This document shows, one piece after another, positions 44,214 through 52,718 of a stretch of DNA of 64,000 bases. The translations under genes and the position numbers were made by a program. The stretch covers positions 248,001 to 312,000 of the forward strand of contig NZ_LOKX01000001.1 in the NCBI RefSeq assembly GCF_002211285.1, read 5' to 3'. The stretch is from Rhizobium sp. R635. GTDB lineage: Bacteria; Pseudomonadota; Alphaproteobacteria; Rhizobiales; Rhizobiaceae. How positions within the stretch are numbered: position 1 is the first letter of the stretch; the number at the start of each line of letters is the position of its first letter. The notes under the pieces were generated by a model. The model ran no database searches and was not told where the DNA came from. It was given only the letters and a program-made list of their open reading frames with translations.

Positions 44214-45376
44214 GCTGCAGCGGCATCTTCCGTTTTGAGCTTGCGTAGCAGCGGTTCGATCACATACTGGGTGAGGTGCCGTACAACTGGGACTGCGACA
44301 CCGTCGCCTGTGAGGTGATAGGCCTCGTTATAATTCTTGGGCAGGACATATCCCTCGGGCAAGCCCATAAGTCGAGCTGTCTCCCGCGAGGAGATCAAGC
44401 GCGACCGTATGCGATTTCCATCAACAACCACGATCACCTGGCGGCTAGACCCGCCGGAAGGCGTGCGCAGGCAGCCGGCGAGATCATCGAACCGCACTTC
44501 GGCGCGTTGATATTTCACGCCATCCTCTACACGAGTGCGTTTGTAGACGGCACCGACCATGCGACGGCCGGCGCGCTTAGCGGCCTCCACTTTCGCTAAG
44601 TTGATCGGAGACATCTGGCGGAGCAGCTTCTTTGTTTCGACCGTAGAATGCCACTGGACGCTATCCGGCTCTTCCTCGATTAAGTCAGCAAACACAGTGG
44701 TTCGGTGCGGCGGCGTGGGCATGTTCCACCAAAGCCACTTCGCCTTCGCTGCTTCATTCACCCGCTCATATGCAGCCCGTAGCCCACGTGTATGGAACGG
44801 CTCAATCGGACCCGGAGCAACAATGGCATCGTCGATATCGATGTCCTCACGCACGCCGACGACGAAAAGGCGCGGGCGCGAATGTGGCACAAACAGCGCG
44901 GCATCGATTACTAGCGCACCGTAGCGGTAGCCATTATCCGCAAAGGTCTGACAGATTGCCGCGAAATCCTTGCCGCCATGAGATGTCAGTGTGCCTGTAA
45001 CATTTTCTAGCGCAACGACCCGAGGTGCACGGCCCTCAACAATGAGCGACTTCACGATGTCCCAGAAAGGATAGAACGTGCCCGAGCGCTCGCCGCGGAG
45101 GCCTGCGCCACCGCCGGCGAGAGACAGGTCCTGGCAGGGAAAGGAGGCCCAAGCGAGATCGGCGATGCCAGGCAATTCGCTCGTCTCGACCATCCGGATG
45201 TCGCCGACCTTCAGCACGGTCTGCTTGTCTTTGTCCCAATTGGACTGATACGCAGCACCCTTTTTAAAGTCAAAGTCGTTGGAGAAGACGCATTGCCAGT
45301 CAGAACCTAGTCCTGCTCGCGCCATTCCTCCACCAGCGAAGAACTCGTAAAATGTCCCTTTGCTGCCGTCAGTCAT
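44210..45376 (-). CDS. DNA (cytosine-5) methyltransferase
   Basis: 388 aa. C5-methylase motifs in order: motif I FYEFFAGGGMARAGLG, motif IV FPCQDLSLAGG with catalytic Cys81, motif VI VALENVTG (E124), motif VIII HSRPRLFVVG, and a C-terminal motif IX/X region (ISSRETARLMGLPEGYV, YHLTGDGVAVPVV). It methylates cytosine in a specific, here unknown, DNA sequence and should protect the host from the operon's nuclease(s). First gene of the seven-gene minus-strand operon; promoter expected in 45377-45619. Confidence 0.95.
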   Translation of the reverse strand: MTDGSKGTFYEFFAGGGMARAGLGSDWQCVFSNDFDFKKGAAYQSNWDKDKQTVLKVGDIRMVETSELPGIADLAWASFPCQDLSLAGGGAGLRGERSGTFYPFWDIVKSLIVEGRAPRVVALENVTGTLTSHGGKDFAAICQTFADNGYRYGALVIDAALFVPHSRPRLFVVGVREDIDIDDAIVAPGPIEPFHTRGLRAAYERVNEAAKAKWLWWNMPTPPHRTTVFADLIEEEPDSVQWHSTVETKKLLRQMSPINLAKVEAAKRAGRRMVGAVYKRTRVEDGVKYQRAEVRFDDLAGCLRTPSGGSSRQVIVVVDGNRIRSRLISSRETARLMGLPEGYVLPKNYNEAYHLTGDGVAVPVVRHLTQYVIEPLLRKLKTEDAAAA

Positions 45377-45619
45377 TTAGCCCTCTTAAGACCCGGATGC
45401 GTCCGAGTCGGCATGCTTTAAAGATCGTTTACGGTTCGTTCTCCTTCTAGCATCTTTTGCGCAAATTCCTAGAGCTTTCGGGCCCATTAACAAGAAAGTT
45501 CCGGCGGCGTGGATGGGGGGTGGGTTGAGGGTGCCGGATCGAATGCCTCTCTGCCTTCGCTGTTGAGTTCAATGCTGGGCGAGAGTTTTGCGGTGAGGAG
45601 TGGAGCGTCTTATAAGGAG

Positions 45620-45638
45620 GGCGGAAATAATTTCCGCC
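45620..45638. repeat. Perfect 19-bp palindrome (copy 4 of the island motif)
   Basis: GGCGGAAATAATTTCCGCC: 9-bp arms around one base. Located 3 bases beyond the stop of the HNH gene (minus strand). Same core as the near-palindromes inside the junction repeats and the palindrome at the integrase stop. AAGGAGG precedes it, as at copy 5. Confidence 0.85.
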
Positions 45639-45641
45639 TCG

Positions 45642-46577
45642 TCACCCCTTGAATACCTTCTCGCGGTGATATTGCAGAAACTGCGAATGTGGCCGCTCGT
45701 CCAGGCGTGACGGCACAAGCAGGTGCCGCTCGGTGTTGATGAGCCGCGTGATGGTATCAGGAACGCCGCCGCTCGCGATCAGTAGGCTGTAATCGTCATC
45801 GACGGAAATCAGACCGCGATCAAACATCCAGTGCACGGTTCCGGAAAGTGCGAGGCCGTTGCGAACACTATCCGGCCCGCGGTCAGCCACAGGGCGGATG
45901 TGTGCCGCCTGAACCTCCGATCGCCCGCCGCCGTTTATCAGCTTGAGGCCCGTGACAGCGCAGGTGTCCTGATAGGCCGCCTTGATCGCCACGGAAAACG
46001 CCCTGTCGCGAAAGGGTCGCTGCACCACCTGAGAGACGATCCGTCGGTCGATGTTGTCGACCTCGTAGGGCATTTGCGGATTGTCACCCAAACCGATGCT
46101 TGCCTCCTCAGCCGCATCGGGCGCCGGGCGTTCCCGATCCCTTTTGCCTAGTACATGTGCGAAGCCAGCGGCGAGGATCAGGTCGTATTCTTCATCCGAG
46201 ATGTTGCGGACAGCGCGCCCGAAGGCGCCCTTGTTCGTAGAGCCGTCCTCCTTGCGAAGGCCGCCCTCATAATAGTGGTCCGCGTCCTTGAAGGGTACGG
46301 CATGATCGAAGGGAAGGAAGTCGTCTATCAGCGCATAGAAGTGGTCGGCCTTCGACGGATCCTGGATGATGTCGGTGATCCTGGCTGTTGCGAAATATGC
46401 CTGCTTGCCGCCCGCTTTCATCACATCGCCGCTCGGCCGCCGCGGCTCATAGTAGACGATCCAGTCTCCCCGCGCGGCCTCCACCTGGCGCAGATAGGTG
46501 CGCGGGAAATGGTACCGCTGCTCCGGAAGATCGTCGTAGGTCGGATCGACTTTTGTTGTCAGGACCGCTTTTGACAT
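45642..46577 (-). CDS. HNH endonuclease, probable modification-dependent restriction enzyme
   Basis: 311 aa from ATG 46577 (SD AGAGGT), preferred over the longer frame to 46688. The C-terminal HNH has CAVTGLKLINGGGRSEVQAAHIRPVADRG and VHWMFDRGLIS, the HNH_2-type fold. The N-terminal part (DWIVYYEPRR, then AYFATARITDI) looks like a PUA/EVE-type base-binding domain, the architecture of EVE-HNH enzymes such as VcaM4I; that N-terminal call is tentative. It would cut DNA bearing modified cytosines. Transcribed towards the methylase operon but separated from it by 265 bases. Confidence 0.75.
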   Translation of the reverse strand: MSKAVLTTKVDPTYDDLPEQRYHFPRTYLRQVEAARGDWIVYYEPRRPSGDVMKAGGKQAYFATARITDIIQDPSKADHFYALIDDFLPFDHAVPFKDADHYYEGGLRKEDGSTNKGAFGRAVRNISDEEYDLILAAGFAHVLGKRDRERPAPDAAEEASIGLGDNPQMPYEVDNIDRRIVSQVVQRPFRDRAFSVAIKAAYQDTCAVTGLKLINGGGRSEVQAAHIRPVADRGPDSVRNGLALSGTVHWMFDRGLISVDDDYSLLIASGGVPDTITRLINTERHLLVPSRLDERPHSQFLQYHREKVFKG

Positions 46578-46886
46578 CGTTGTACCTCTATGAACTGTCG
46601 CGGTGTTACCAGGTCGGCAGGTTTCCGAAAACACGCATGGCCGCGCAAGGTGGTGCGCCCTAAGGTTGTGGTTTATTGCTTTGGTCAAGTCGAAGTAATA
46701 AAAATTTGAATGCGCTAAAAATGAAGTATTTTAAATATTAGTGCATGTAAGATCTTTAAGTCTCTAAGTAAAATTTGAATGGACAACTTTTGATACGTCT
46801 TGCGTTACTTTTAATCTCAAGGGATAATTTGTGTATCAATTGCGCAGGTGCAGTTGATGCTTTTGCAACACGCAAGGATCTTTGAC
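46578..46886. promoter_or_regulatory. AT-rich divergent promoter region
   Basis: 310 bases between the HNH gene (minus) and the DUF3102 gene (plus). Bases 46690-46840 are strongly AT-rich (AAAAATTTGAATGCG, TTTTAAATATTAG, AAAATTTGAATGG; note the repeated AAATTTGAATG), the lowest GC in the neighbourhood. Probably carries both promoters and curved DNA that could bind nucleoid proteins. No gene seen. Confidence 0.5.
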
Positions 46887-48065
46887 ATGACGAAGAAAAC
46901 GAACGAAGCGGCATCCGGCCGCTTTGACTACGACGCGCTCAACATCGGTGCGCAGAGCAAGAAAGAGTTGGAAGCGACAGCCTTCAACATCCAGGCTTTG
47001 GGACGCCGCTCCACGGAGCAGGCGTTCGAGCTGGGCGACCTGCTGGAGCAGGCGTCCACACTCGTTGAGCCGGGTACTTTCGAGAAATGGGTATCGCAGC
47101 GATGCGACATCTCCTCGAAAACCGCACGCAACTATCGGGCTGTTGCTCGCAATCTCGCTCCGTACCGTACTCGTGCGGTCGAGCTGGCCGTCAGCCCCAC
47201 GGTTCTTTTTCATCTGGCGTCCGCGCCGGACGAAAAAGTTGAGGCTGCCCTGGCCTTTGCGAAGGAGAACGACGGCATTCGCGTCAGTGAGGTGAAAGCT
47301 CTTCTGACGGACGGTCCCGAAGCAGTCTCCGAAGAGGTCACCGCAACGGAGCTTCCCGACGTCGGCGGTCTGTCCGGACTGCGGGCGCTGATCGACCTCA
47401 AGACGAAAAGCGGTCTTGCCTCTTTCGTTGAGAATGCGGCAATGCTTGCCAAGACTGTCGAGGACATTCTCGAACGCAAACCTCGGGGCAAGCGTCTTCA
47501 GAAGAAAGCAGTCGTTCCGGTGCTTGAGCCTTTGGGCCGACTTGCCAAGCGCAGCCTGGGCAACGTCCTGCTTCTCGACGCACCAGGCGACATCGACGTC
47601 CGAAAGCTCTCCGCGACTGAGCTTGCCCCTGGAAGCCGATGGCACAAAGTGTTCGAGACGCTCGACGACGTGGGCGATCGAGAGGCCTGGCCTGAGGCGA
47701 AGGAGCTCGAACTGTGGCTGAGCCAGGAGCTGCTGCCGCTCCTCGATTGGGCAACCTCGAGAGCGAAGCAGCCTGAATGGCCGCTCGAGGCCGCCGTTGC
47801 CTCGAAATCACCCGACCAGGTGATGCGCAATGGGCTGGAGGCGCTGGGTGGCGTCGTGCGGGTTGACGCGCCGAGGCTCGATGCGTCCGAGGACGAGGAT
47901 GAAACGCTCGAGGACTACGTACCGCCGGCGATGTTCACCCGGAGGGGTGAAGCATCTGAGACCGCCGGTTCCAACATCCTTTCTTTCGGCTCGACCGAAG
48001 GGCTGCCTGGACTAAGGAAGCCAAAGGCGCTCACGCGCAAACCCGCCGAGGCGTCGGCGGACTGA
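46887..48065 (+). CDS. DUF3102-like DNA-binding/regulatory protein
   Basis: 392 aa. The N-terminal 100 residues match the DUF3102 pattern (AFELGDLLEQAS, FEKWVSQRCDISSKTARNYRAVARNL), a helical domain with HTH-like character common on plasmids and islands. The rest is helical and acidic towards the C-terminus (DASEDEDETLEDY). ATG 46887 has AAGGATC upstream; the frame is open to 46848. It begins the conserved-looking right half of the island and may regulate element functions. The gene ends in a strong hairpin. Confidence 0.7.
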   Translation: MTKKTNEAASGRFDYDALNIGAQSKKELEATAFNIQALGRRSTEQAFELGDLLEQASTLVEPGTFEKWVSQRCDISSKTARNYRAVARNLAPYRTRAVELAVSPTVLFHLASAPDEKVEAALAFAKENDGIRVSEVKALLTDGPEAVSEEVTATELPDVGGLSGLRALIDLKTKSGLASFVENAAMLAKTVEDILERKPRGKRLQKKAVVPVLEPLGRLAKRSLGNVLLLDAPGDIDVRKLSATELAPGSRWHKVFETLDDVGDREAWPEAKELELWLSQELLPLLDWATSRAKQPEWPLEAAVASKSPDQVMRNGLEALGGVVRVDAPRLDASEDEDETLEDYVPPAMFTRRGEASETAGSNILSFGSTEGLPGLRKPKALTRKPAEASAD

Positions 48066-48069
48066 ACAT

Positions 48070-48097
48070 AAGAAAGGGGCTTTCGGGCCCCTTTCTT
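48070..48097 (+). terminator. Hairpin terminator after the DUF3102 gene
   Basis: 11-bp perfect stem AAGAAAGGGGC / GCCCCTTTCTT with a 6-base loop TTTCGG. It lacks a pure T-run but ends TTTCTT; the A-rich left arm makes it potentially bidirectional. Confidence 0.8.
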
Positions 48098-48259
48098 GAT
48101 TCCGGCTTTGCGTTTGGCGCCGTGCTCAGCGCGACCTCATCGCGCTTCACCGATCGTTTACCATCGCGCGTGGACAGAATTCGAACGTGAGCCCGCCGTT
48201 AACCTCGTTCAGGATCTGTTCTCATTCTTCGCTTCCAGGGTGCTTGAGATCCGGTCCGG

Positions 48260-48349
48260 GTCCTGTCAGGACTGGGTGGCTCCACGAGATGGAGCAAGCG
48301 GCCCAAGCCGGTGCTGGAACACCGACAAGGGCCTGACCCTCAAGCCTTG
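48260..48349 (+). ncRNA. Candidate structured RNA leader upstream of the 48.4-kb gene
   Basis: A run of stable hairpins in 90 bases, 20-110 bases before ATG 48369: GTCCT/AGGAC (48260-48272); GCTCCA/TGGAGC (48279-48295); and a two-tier stem GGCCC...GGGCC (48300-48333) enclosing CGGTG/CACCG with loop CTGGAA and a 4-base by 4-base internal loop. CAAGG/CCTTG (48326-48349) is an alternative pairing that would compete with the two-tier stem, as in attenuators. No ORF fits here. I cannot match it to a known riboswitch. The upstream 48098-48259 shows no gene. Confidence 0.5.
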
Positions 48350-48368
48350 TTGAAGAAGGAATCGGGCT

Positions 48369-49529
48369 ATGACCATTCATACTGCCAACACCCCAGCCGG
48401 GGAAGTTCTGCGCGCCGCATCAACGGCATCCTCCACCATGTCTTTTGCGGCCGGCTCGGCGTCGCGTCGCCAGTTCGGTGAGCGCTTCGCTGTTCACGCC
48501 GAACCGCCGGCGCTGCGTCGGCATGCGCATCTAGTACGCTACGCGCATGTCGAGGCGGACTTCGACGTTCTGATCGAGAAGGCGATTGCCGCGATCGCCG
48601 ACGGCGAGCCGGTCGAGGACGAGATCCTCGGGCACTACGTCAATGTGGCGTCGCTCGTCCGCGCCGTCTCCTTCCGCGAGGGTAAGCTGCTGGAGCAGGC
48701 CGTTGAGCGGCTAGCCAAGGCTAATCCGAATATCCTCGTGCTGATGCAGTCGATCAAGCTGCCGCTGGTCAAGGCGGCCATCGAAGCGGTTGCCGGCAAT
48801 CACTGGCGCCAGCTTGAAGGCGTCCGGCTTGACTGCGAGGCGCCGGCCAAAGGCAGCTACACGCCGGACCTGATCATCGTGAACCGCGCCAAGCGGGCCG
48901 CCTTCGTGTTGGACCTGAAGCGCTCGCTGGCATCCTACGGCGACACCAGCCGGCTCGAAGAGTTGAAGCTGAAAATGTTGGCGTCGGCCATGGTGGTGCC
49001 GGACTGGCTCTACAAAACGCAGAAGCGGCTGATGGTCGAGACGGTCGGTGTCGCGATCATCGATGGCGCCAGCCGTCCGAGCGATCATGCGGCGGGTGTC
49101 TGGGCGCTCTCGGAGATCGACGATCTTCTGGAGATCGATGGCGCCGCGGCTTGCATGGCGGAACTGCGCCTACGCTTCGGGCGCCGCGTGCAGCAGCTTC
49201 TCGAGGCTGAGGCTCGCCTTGCGCTTGGTCTCCCGGAGACGCCAATGGTGACGGCCACCCCACCGCTCGCCGCTGATGCCTTCACGACGTCGCTCCATGC
49301 GCGCCGCTTTGGGACGCTGCGGGCGATCCCACGCGTGATGGTCTGCGAGGGCGTCACGGGCGACACCGAGGATCACGGACCCGGATGCCGTTGCGGCGAC
49401 TGCGAAGGATCGAGCTTCGATGATGCCGACGATGGTCGCGATGATCCGGAGGCGCTGGCGGATGACATGGTCTGCTGGCCACCCGAGCATATCCGCATTG
49501 GCTTTGCCCGGCGTCTGCTCGACGTCTAA
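48369..49529 (+). CDS. Predicted PD-(D/E)xK-like protein, unknown
   Basis: 386 aa. The central part reads GSYTPDLIIVNRAKRAAFVLDLKRSLASYGDT, where PD...(D/E)xK spacing resembles a PD-(D/E)xK nuclease core. Conserved helical regions flank it. The C-terminus has CRCGDC, a possible metal site, in an acidic stretch. SD GAAGAAGGA precedes ATG 48369, behind the structured leader. No named family recognised. Its placement in the island backbone before an AAA+/protease pair suggests a role in element maintenance or defence. Confidence 0.65.
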   Translation: MTIHTANTPAGEVLRAASTASSTMSFAAGSASRRQFGERFAVHAEPPALRRHAHLVRYAHVEADFDVLIEKAIAAIADGEPVEDEILGHYVNVASLVRAVSFREGKLLEQAVERLAKANPNILVLMQSIKLPLVKAAIEAVAGNHWRQLEGVRLDCEAPAKGSYTPDLIIVNRAKRAAFVLDLKRSLASYGDTSRLEELKLKMLASAMVVPDWLYKTQKRLMVETVGVAIIDGASRPSDHAAGVWALSEIDDLLEIDGAAACMAELRLRFGRRVQQLLEAEARLALGLPETPMVTATPPLAADAFTTSLHARRFGTLRAIPRVMVCEGVTGDTEDHGPGCRCGDCEGSSFDDADDGRDDPEALADDMVCWPPEHIRIGFARRLLDV

Positions 49530-49655
49530 CGCAAGTCCGGCTTTGCTTAAGGAGGCTATCGCTGCGGTGCGTGACGCCGCGGCGACCTCCTTGCCGTTCC
49601 CATCATCCTTGAGAAGACGCCGTCCGCTGAAGCCGGACCGGCGAGGAGATCCTGC

Positions 49656-50015
49656 ATGCCCGCAGACATCATGTCCACCCAACCAGCATCATCGACGTCA
49701 CCCCGCCTGAAGTGGACCAGCGCGAGAGCTTCCAAGCTCAATCAGCCTCTCGTTGCTCCACGTCTGCAGGACGACCCGGCTCTGATCATCGGCCTTGCTC
49801 TTGCGTTTGCCCGGCAGGTGTCGTCGGACACGCGCGAGATTCCCTCCGTGGTTCTGGAACCACTCCGCCGCCTGGCAGAATCCGGTGATCCTGCCTGCCG
49901 GCTGGTTCTCGACTGCCTCAACAGGAGGGCAGGCGCCAATCATCGGACGTTCGCTCGTCAGGGCGTGCCGCCGGAAATTGTTTCCGCTCATCCGGCAATC
50001 CAGGAGGAATGCTGA
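49656..50015 (+). CDS. Small unknown protein
   Basis: 119 aa, starting after GAGGAG; ATG 49671 is an alternative. The middle ALIIGLALAFARQVSSD and LEPLRRLAESGDPACRLVLDCL are helical. Its stop overlaps the next start (TGATG), so it is translationally coupled to the AAA+ gene. No family recognised. Confidence 0.6.
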   Translation: MPADIMSTQPASSTSPRLKWTSARASKLNQPLVAPRLQDDPALIIGLALAFARQVSSDTREIPSVVLEPLRRLAESGDPACRLVLDCLNRRAGANHRTFARQGVPPEIVSAHPAIQEEC

Positions 50016-51880
50016 TGGATCGTCTGGCTTCCTTCCTCCTTCGACGTCTCGCCCATGTCGAACGCCGGGCCGTTCGGCGTCTCGCGGTCCGCAACGGTCT
50101 TCTGACGATGAGCACCGCCATCGTCGACGGCCATGTCATCGGCCGCTTCAGCCCCGCCTTCGATGTCTCCCATCTCACCGGCGATGTCGAGCGGGACCGT
50201 CAGTGGATGCGGGATCATCTCGCCGGCTTCCTGATCGAAGCACCGCAGGACGGACACGGTCGCCCCGTTCTCGTACCAGCCTTGCCAGCTTGGCCAGACC
50301 ACCTCAGACGGCATCCGGCAAACATCAAGGCTGCTGACACGGCTGCGCATGCCTACGTGGTTCGAGTCGCTGCCGAAGCAGGGTATAATCCGAGCATCAA
50401 GCATATAGCTACCCTGCTGCTGCTTGCCGCGGCAATGGAGCAATCGGGCGTCACACTGCGCGATCTGGTCGCGATCCTGCGGCAGCCCGCACCCATCTTC
50501 TCCGTAGCTGTCCTCGCCGACGGCTTTGAGCGAGCCTTGTCGCAGCTCATCGAAGACACCGGCATCGTGCCATACGGACCTTACACCGGCGTGGCGGCGG
50601 ATTTTGCTTTCACCAACGATCTATGGAAGTGGGTAGACAGCGAGACCCGGCGCGTCTTCTTGCAGGTCCCGGCTGGAGAGACCAACCGCCCAAGCCGGGC
50701 GGCCCTGCGCGGACAGTTGCTGCGAGCTCTGGCGGATGGCACGCCTGTGCTTGCTGTGTCGGAGACGCACAATGGCGTTCCGGATCACGTTGATCTGACC
50801 TGCGACATCAGGCTGACGGGCGCCGGGATCGATCGCCTGCTGATCGCCGATCTACTTGAAGCTGTCTATGGCAGCGAGGCGGTCATGCGTCACGACAGCA
50901 GTATCGCGAAACTCAATGCCGGGGCGCTCACGCTCGACGATCTGGCCATTGCCATTCGGCCGGGCCGCCCAATCCTCTCCAGCCTCGATGCGCTCTCAGG
51001 GCTCGCGGCGCTGAACCGCGACGATAAGAACGATGAGAAAGACGGAGACAAGGCGGCCTCCGCACGGCGTCTCATCACGCAAAGCCCGAGCGAGCGCAGC
51101 GGACAGAACTCGGGGAATAGCGGCGGTACTGACGGTCATGCATCGTCGACCTCCTCGTCCAAGGGCAAGCGCAAGGACAGGTCACGACAGAAGCCAACCG
51201 GTGCCGAGGTGATCCAGCCGGAGCCTTTCGATGAGTCATCGACGCTGGACGCGCCGCCCGTGCTGCGCGTTGAGACGCTAACGGGCTATGGTGCAGCAAA
51301 AGATTGGGCGCTCGGCTTGAAGGGCGATCTGGGCGACTATCTCGGCGGCGAGCTTGCGTGGTCACAGATGAGCACCAAGCTCCTCCTTTCTGGACCGCCA
51401 GGGACCGGCAAGACAACTTTTGCACGGGCGCTTTGTAATACGCTGCAGGTGCCACTGGTCGTCACGTCCGTGTCGACATGGCTGCAGGGTGAGTATCTGC
51501 ACGATGTGCTGGACCGCATGGCAGACACTTTTGCGGAAGCCCGGCGTCACGCGCCCTGCATCCTGTTCATCGACGAGATCGACGGCATTGGTCAGCGCGC
51601 TCCGGCGTCGAGGTCCTATGCCGACTATTGGAACGCCTGCGTCAACAAGCTGTTGGAGCTTCTCGACGGCGCCCTGAAAGCTGACGGCGTCATCGTCGTG
51701 GGTGCGACGAACCGGCCGGACGAGATCGATGAGGCGATCCGCCGCTCGGGACGGCTGGAAACACATATCGAAATCCCGCGACCAGATATTCCAACGCTCG
51801 CTGGAATTCTCGCCCATCATCTAGGCAGCGACCTCGATGCCGTCACCGCGCCTGACACCCAAATAGGAGGTCAGCCATGA
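50015..51880 (+). CDS. AAA+ ATPase, FtsH-like, soluble
   Basis: 621 aa from ATG 50015 (GGAGG 7 bases upstream; ATG 50009 lacks SD spacing). The first 350 residues are unassigned, then a low-complexity Ser/Lys-rich linker, then an FtsH/CDC48-type AAA+ module: LSGPPGTGKTTFARAL (Walker A, about residue 460), CILFIDEIDGIG (Walker B), VGATNRPDEIDEAIRRSGRLE (second region of homology). No transmembrane helix, unlike true FtsH. The small C-terminal AAA+ subdomain is missing and appears at the start of the next gene, whose ATG overlaps this stop (ATGA). The two products should work as one ATP-driven protease. Confidence 0.83.
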   Translation: MDRLASFLLRRLAHVERRAVRRLAVRNGLLTMSTAIVDGHVIGRFSPAFDVSHLTGDVERDRQWMRDHLAGFLIEAPQDGHGRPVLVPALPAWPDHLRRHPANIKAADTAAHAYVVRVAAEAGYNPSIKHIATLLLLAAAMEQSGVTLRDLVAILRQPAPIFSVAVLADGFERALSQLIEDTGIVPYGPYTGVAADFAFTNDLWKWVDSETRRVFLQVPAGETNRPSRAALRGQLLRALADGTPVLAVSETHNGVPDHVDLTCDIRLTGAGIDRLLIADLLEAVYGSEAVMRHDSSIAKLNAGALTLDDLAIAIRPGRPILSSLDALSGLAALNRDDKNDEKDGDKAASARRLITQSPSERSGQNSGNSGGTDGHASSTSSSKGKRKDRSRQKPTGAEVIQPEPFDESSTLDAPPVLRVETLTGYGAAKDWALGLKGDLGDYLGGELAWSQMSTKLLLSGPPGTGKTTFARALCNTLQVPLVVTSVSTWLQGEYLHDVLDRMADTFAEARRHAPCILFIDEIDGIGQRAPASRSYADYWNACVNKLLELLDGALKADGVIVVGATNRPDEIDEAIRRSGRLETHIEIPRPDIPTLAGILAHHLGSDLDAVTAPDTQIGGQP

Positions 51881-52692
51881 TGGAAAACACCAAAGTTGGC
51901 GGCTCGGTGGACGAGATCGAAATCATCCTGGAGAATGACGGTGAGCGCGGCATCGACAGGCCAGACACGGCCGAGCATGATAATCCAGTGCTTCAGGCGT
52001 TGCGACGTCTGGCAACACGAGCAATGGGCCTGACTGGCGCCGACATTGAACGGATCGTCCGCGAAGCGCGATTGAAAGCTCGCCGAGAAAAGCGCCGCCT
52101 CGCCTATGCAGACATCGAAGCGGGCATTCGCGGTCACCGCCCGCCGGTCTCATACGATGTCCGATGGCGCTTCGCCATCCACGAGTCCGGTCATGCGGTC
52201 GTTCATCACGCTCTGCGGCTCGGGTCGATCAAGGGGCTGACGATCGACGCCAAGGACGGCGGCCACAACACGGTAACCTTTGCGACCAGTACGCCAGATA
52301 CCGAAGATTGGTACGGGCGGCTGCTGGCAATGCTGATGGCAGGCCGCGCCGCCGAGCTGATTGTGCTCAAGACCGTATCGGCAGGCTCCGGCGGCGCCGA
52401 AGAGAGCGACCTGGCGCGCGCAACTCGTGTTGCGCTGGATATGGAGCAGGCGCTGGGATTTGGTGGCCGCCATCCGCTGCTCTATCTCGAGCACAAGAAT
52501 CCCACCACGATCCTCAGTCGCGACGCCGAGCTGGCAGAGCGCGTGCATCGCCGACTCGAGTTCGCGCAGGCACGGGCGACGGACGTCATCATCGAGAACC
52601 GGCGGGCCTTCGACCGATTGGTGCGCGCGCTCTTCGACGCCCAGGCGCTCGATGGTCAGGCGGTCATGGACATCCTGGTCGCTGACTCGTAA
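51877..52692 (+). CDS. M41 (FtsH-type) zinc protease with AAA+ small subdomain
   Basis: 271 aa. Residues about 45-85 (ATRAMGLTGADIERIVREARLKARREKRRL) are the helical lid that in FtsH belongs to the AAA+ domain. From about 100 the M41 peptidase follows: FAIHESGHAVVHHAL (HExxH) and GSGGAEESDLARATRVALDMEQALGFG, with the Asp third ligand. So FtsH is split inside the ATPase, between two overlapping genes. The first 40 residues are an acidic insert. Likely degrades specific proteins, for example a repressor or phage component. Confidence 0.85.
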   Translation: MMENTKVGGSVDEIEIILENDGERGIDRPDTAEHDNPVLQALRRLATRAMGLTGADIERIVREARLKARREKRRLAYADIEAGIRGHRPPVSYDVRWRFAIHESGHAVVHHALRLGSIKGLTIDAKDGGHNTVTFATSTPDTEDWYGRLLAMLMAGRAAELIVLKTVSAGSGGAEESDLARATRVALDMEQALGFGGRHPLLYLEHKNPTTILSRDAELAERVHRRLEFAQARATDVIIENRRAFDRLVRALFDAQALDGQAVMDILVADS

Positions 52693-52718
52693 ATCCGGAG
52701 CGAGGTATGGAGGACGGA

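Noticed and set aside
37718..45376. DISARM system
   Set aside because: A 5mC methylase, helicase and DUF3883-like protein are present, but the DUF1998 (DrmB) and phospholipase-D (DrmC) components are missing, and Vsr, GIY-YIG and ParB-like genes are added.
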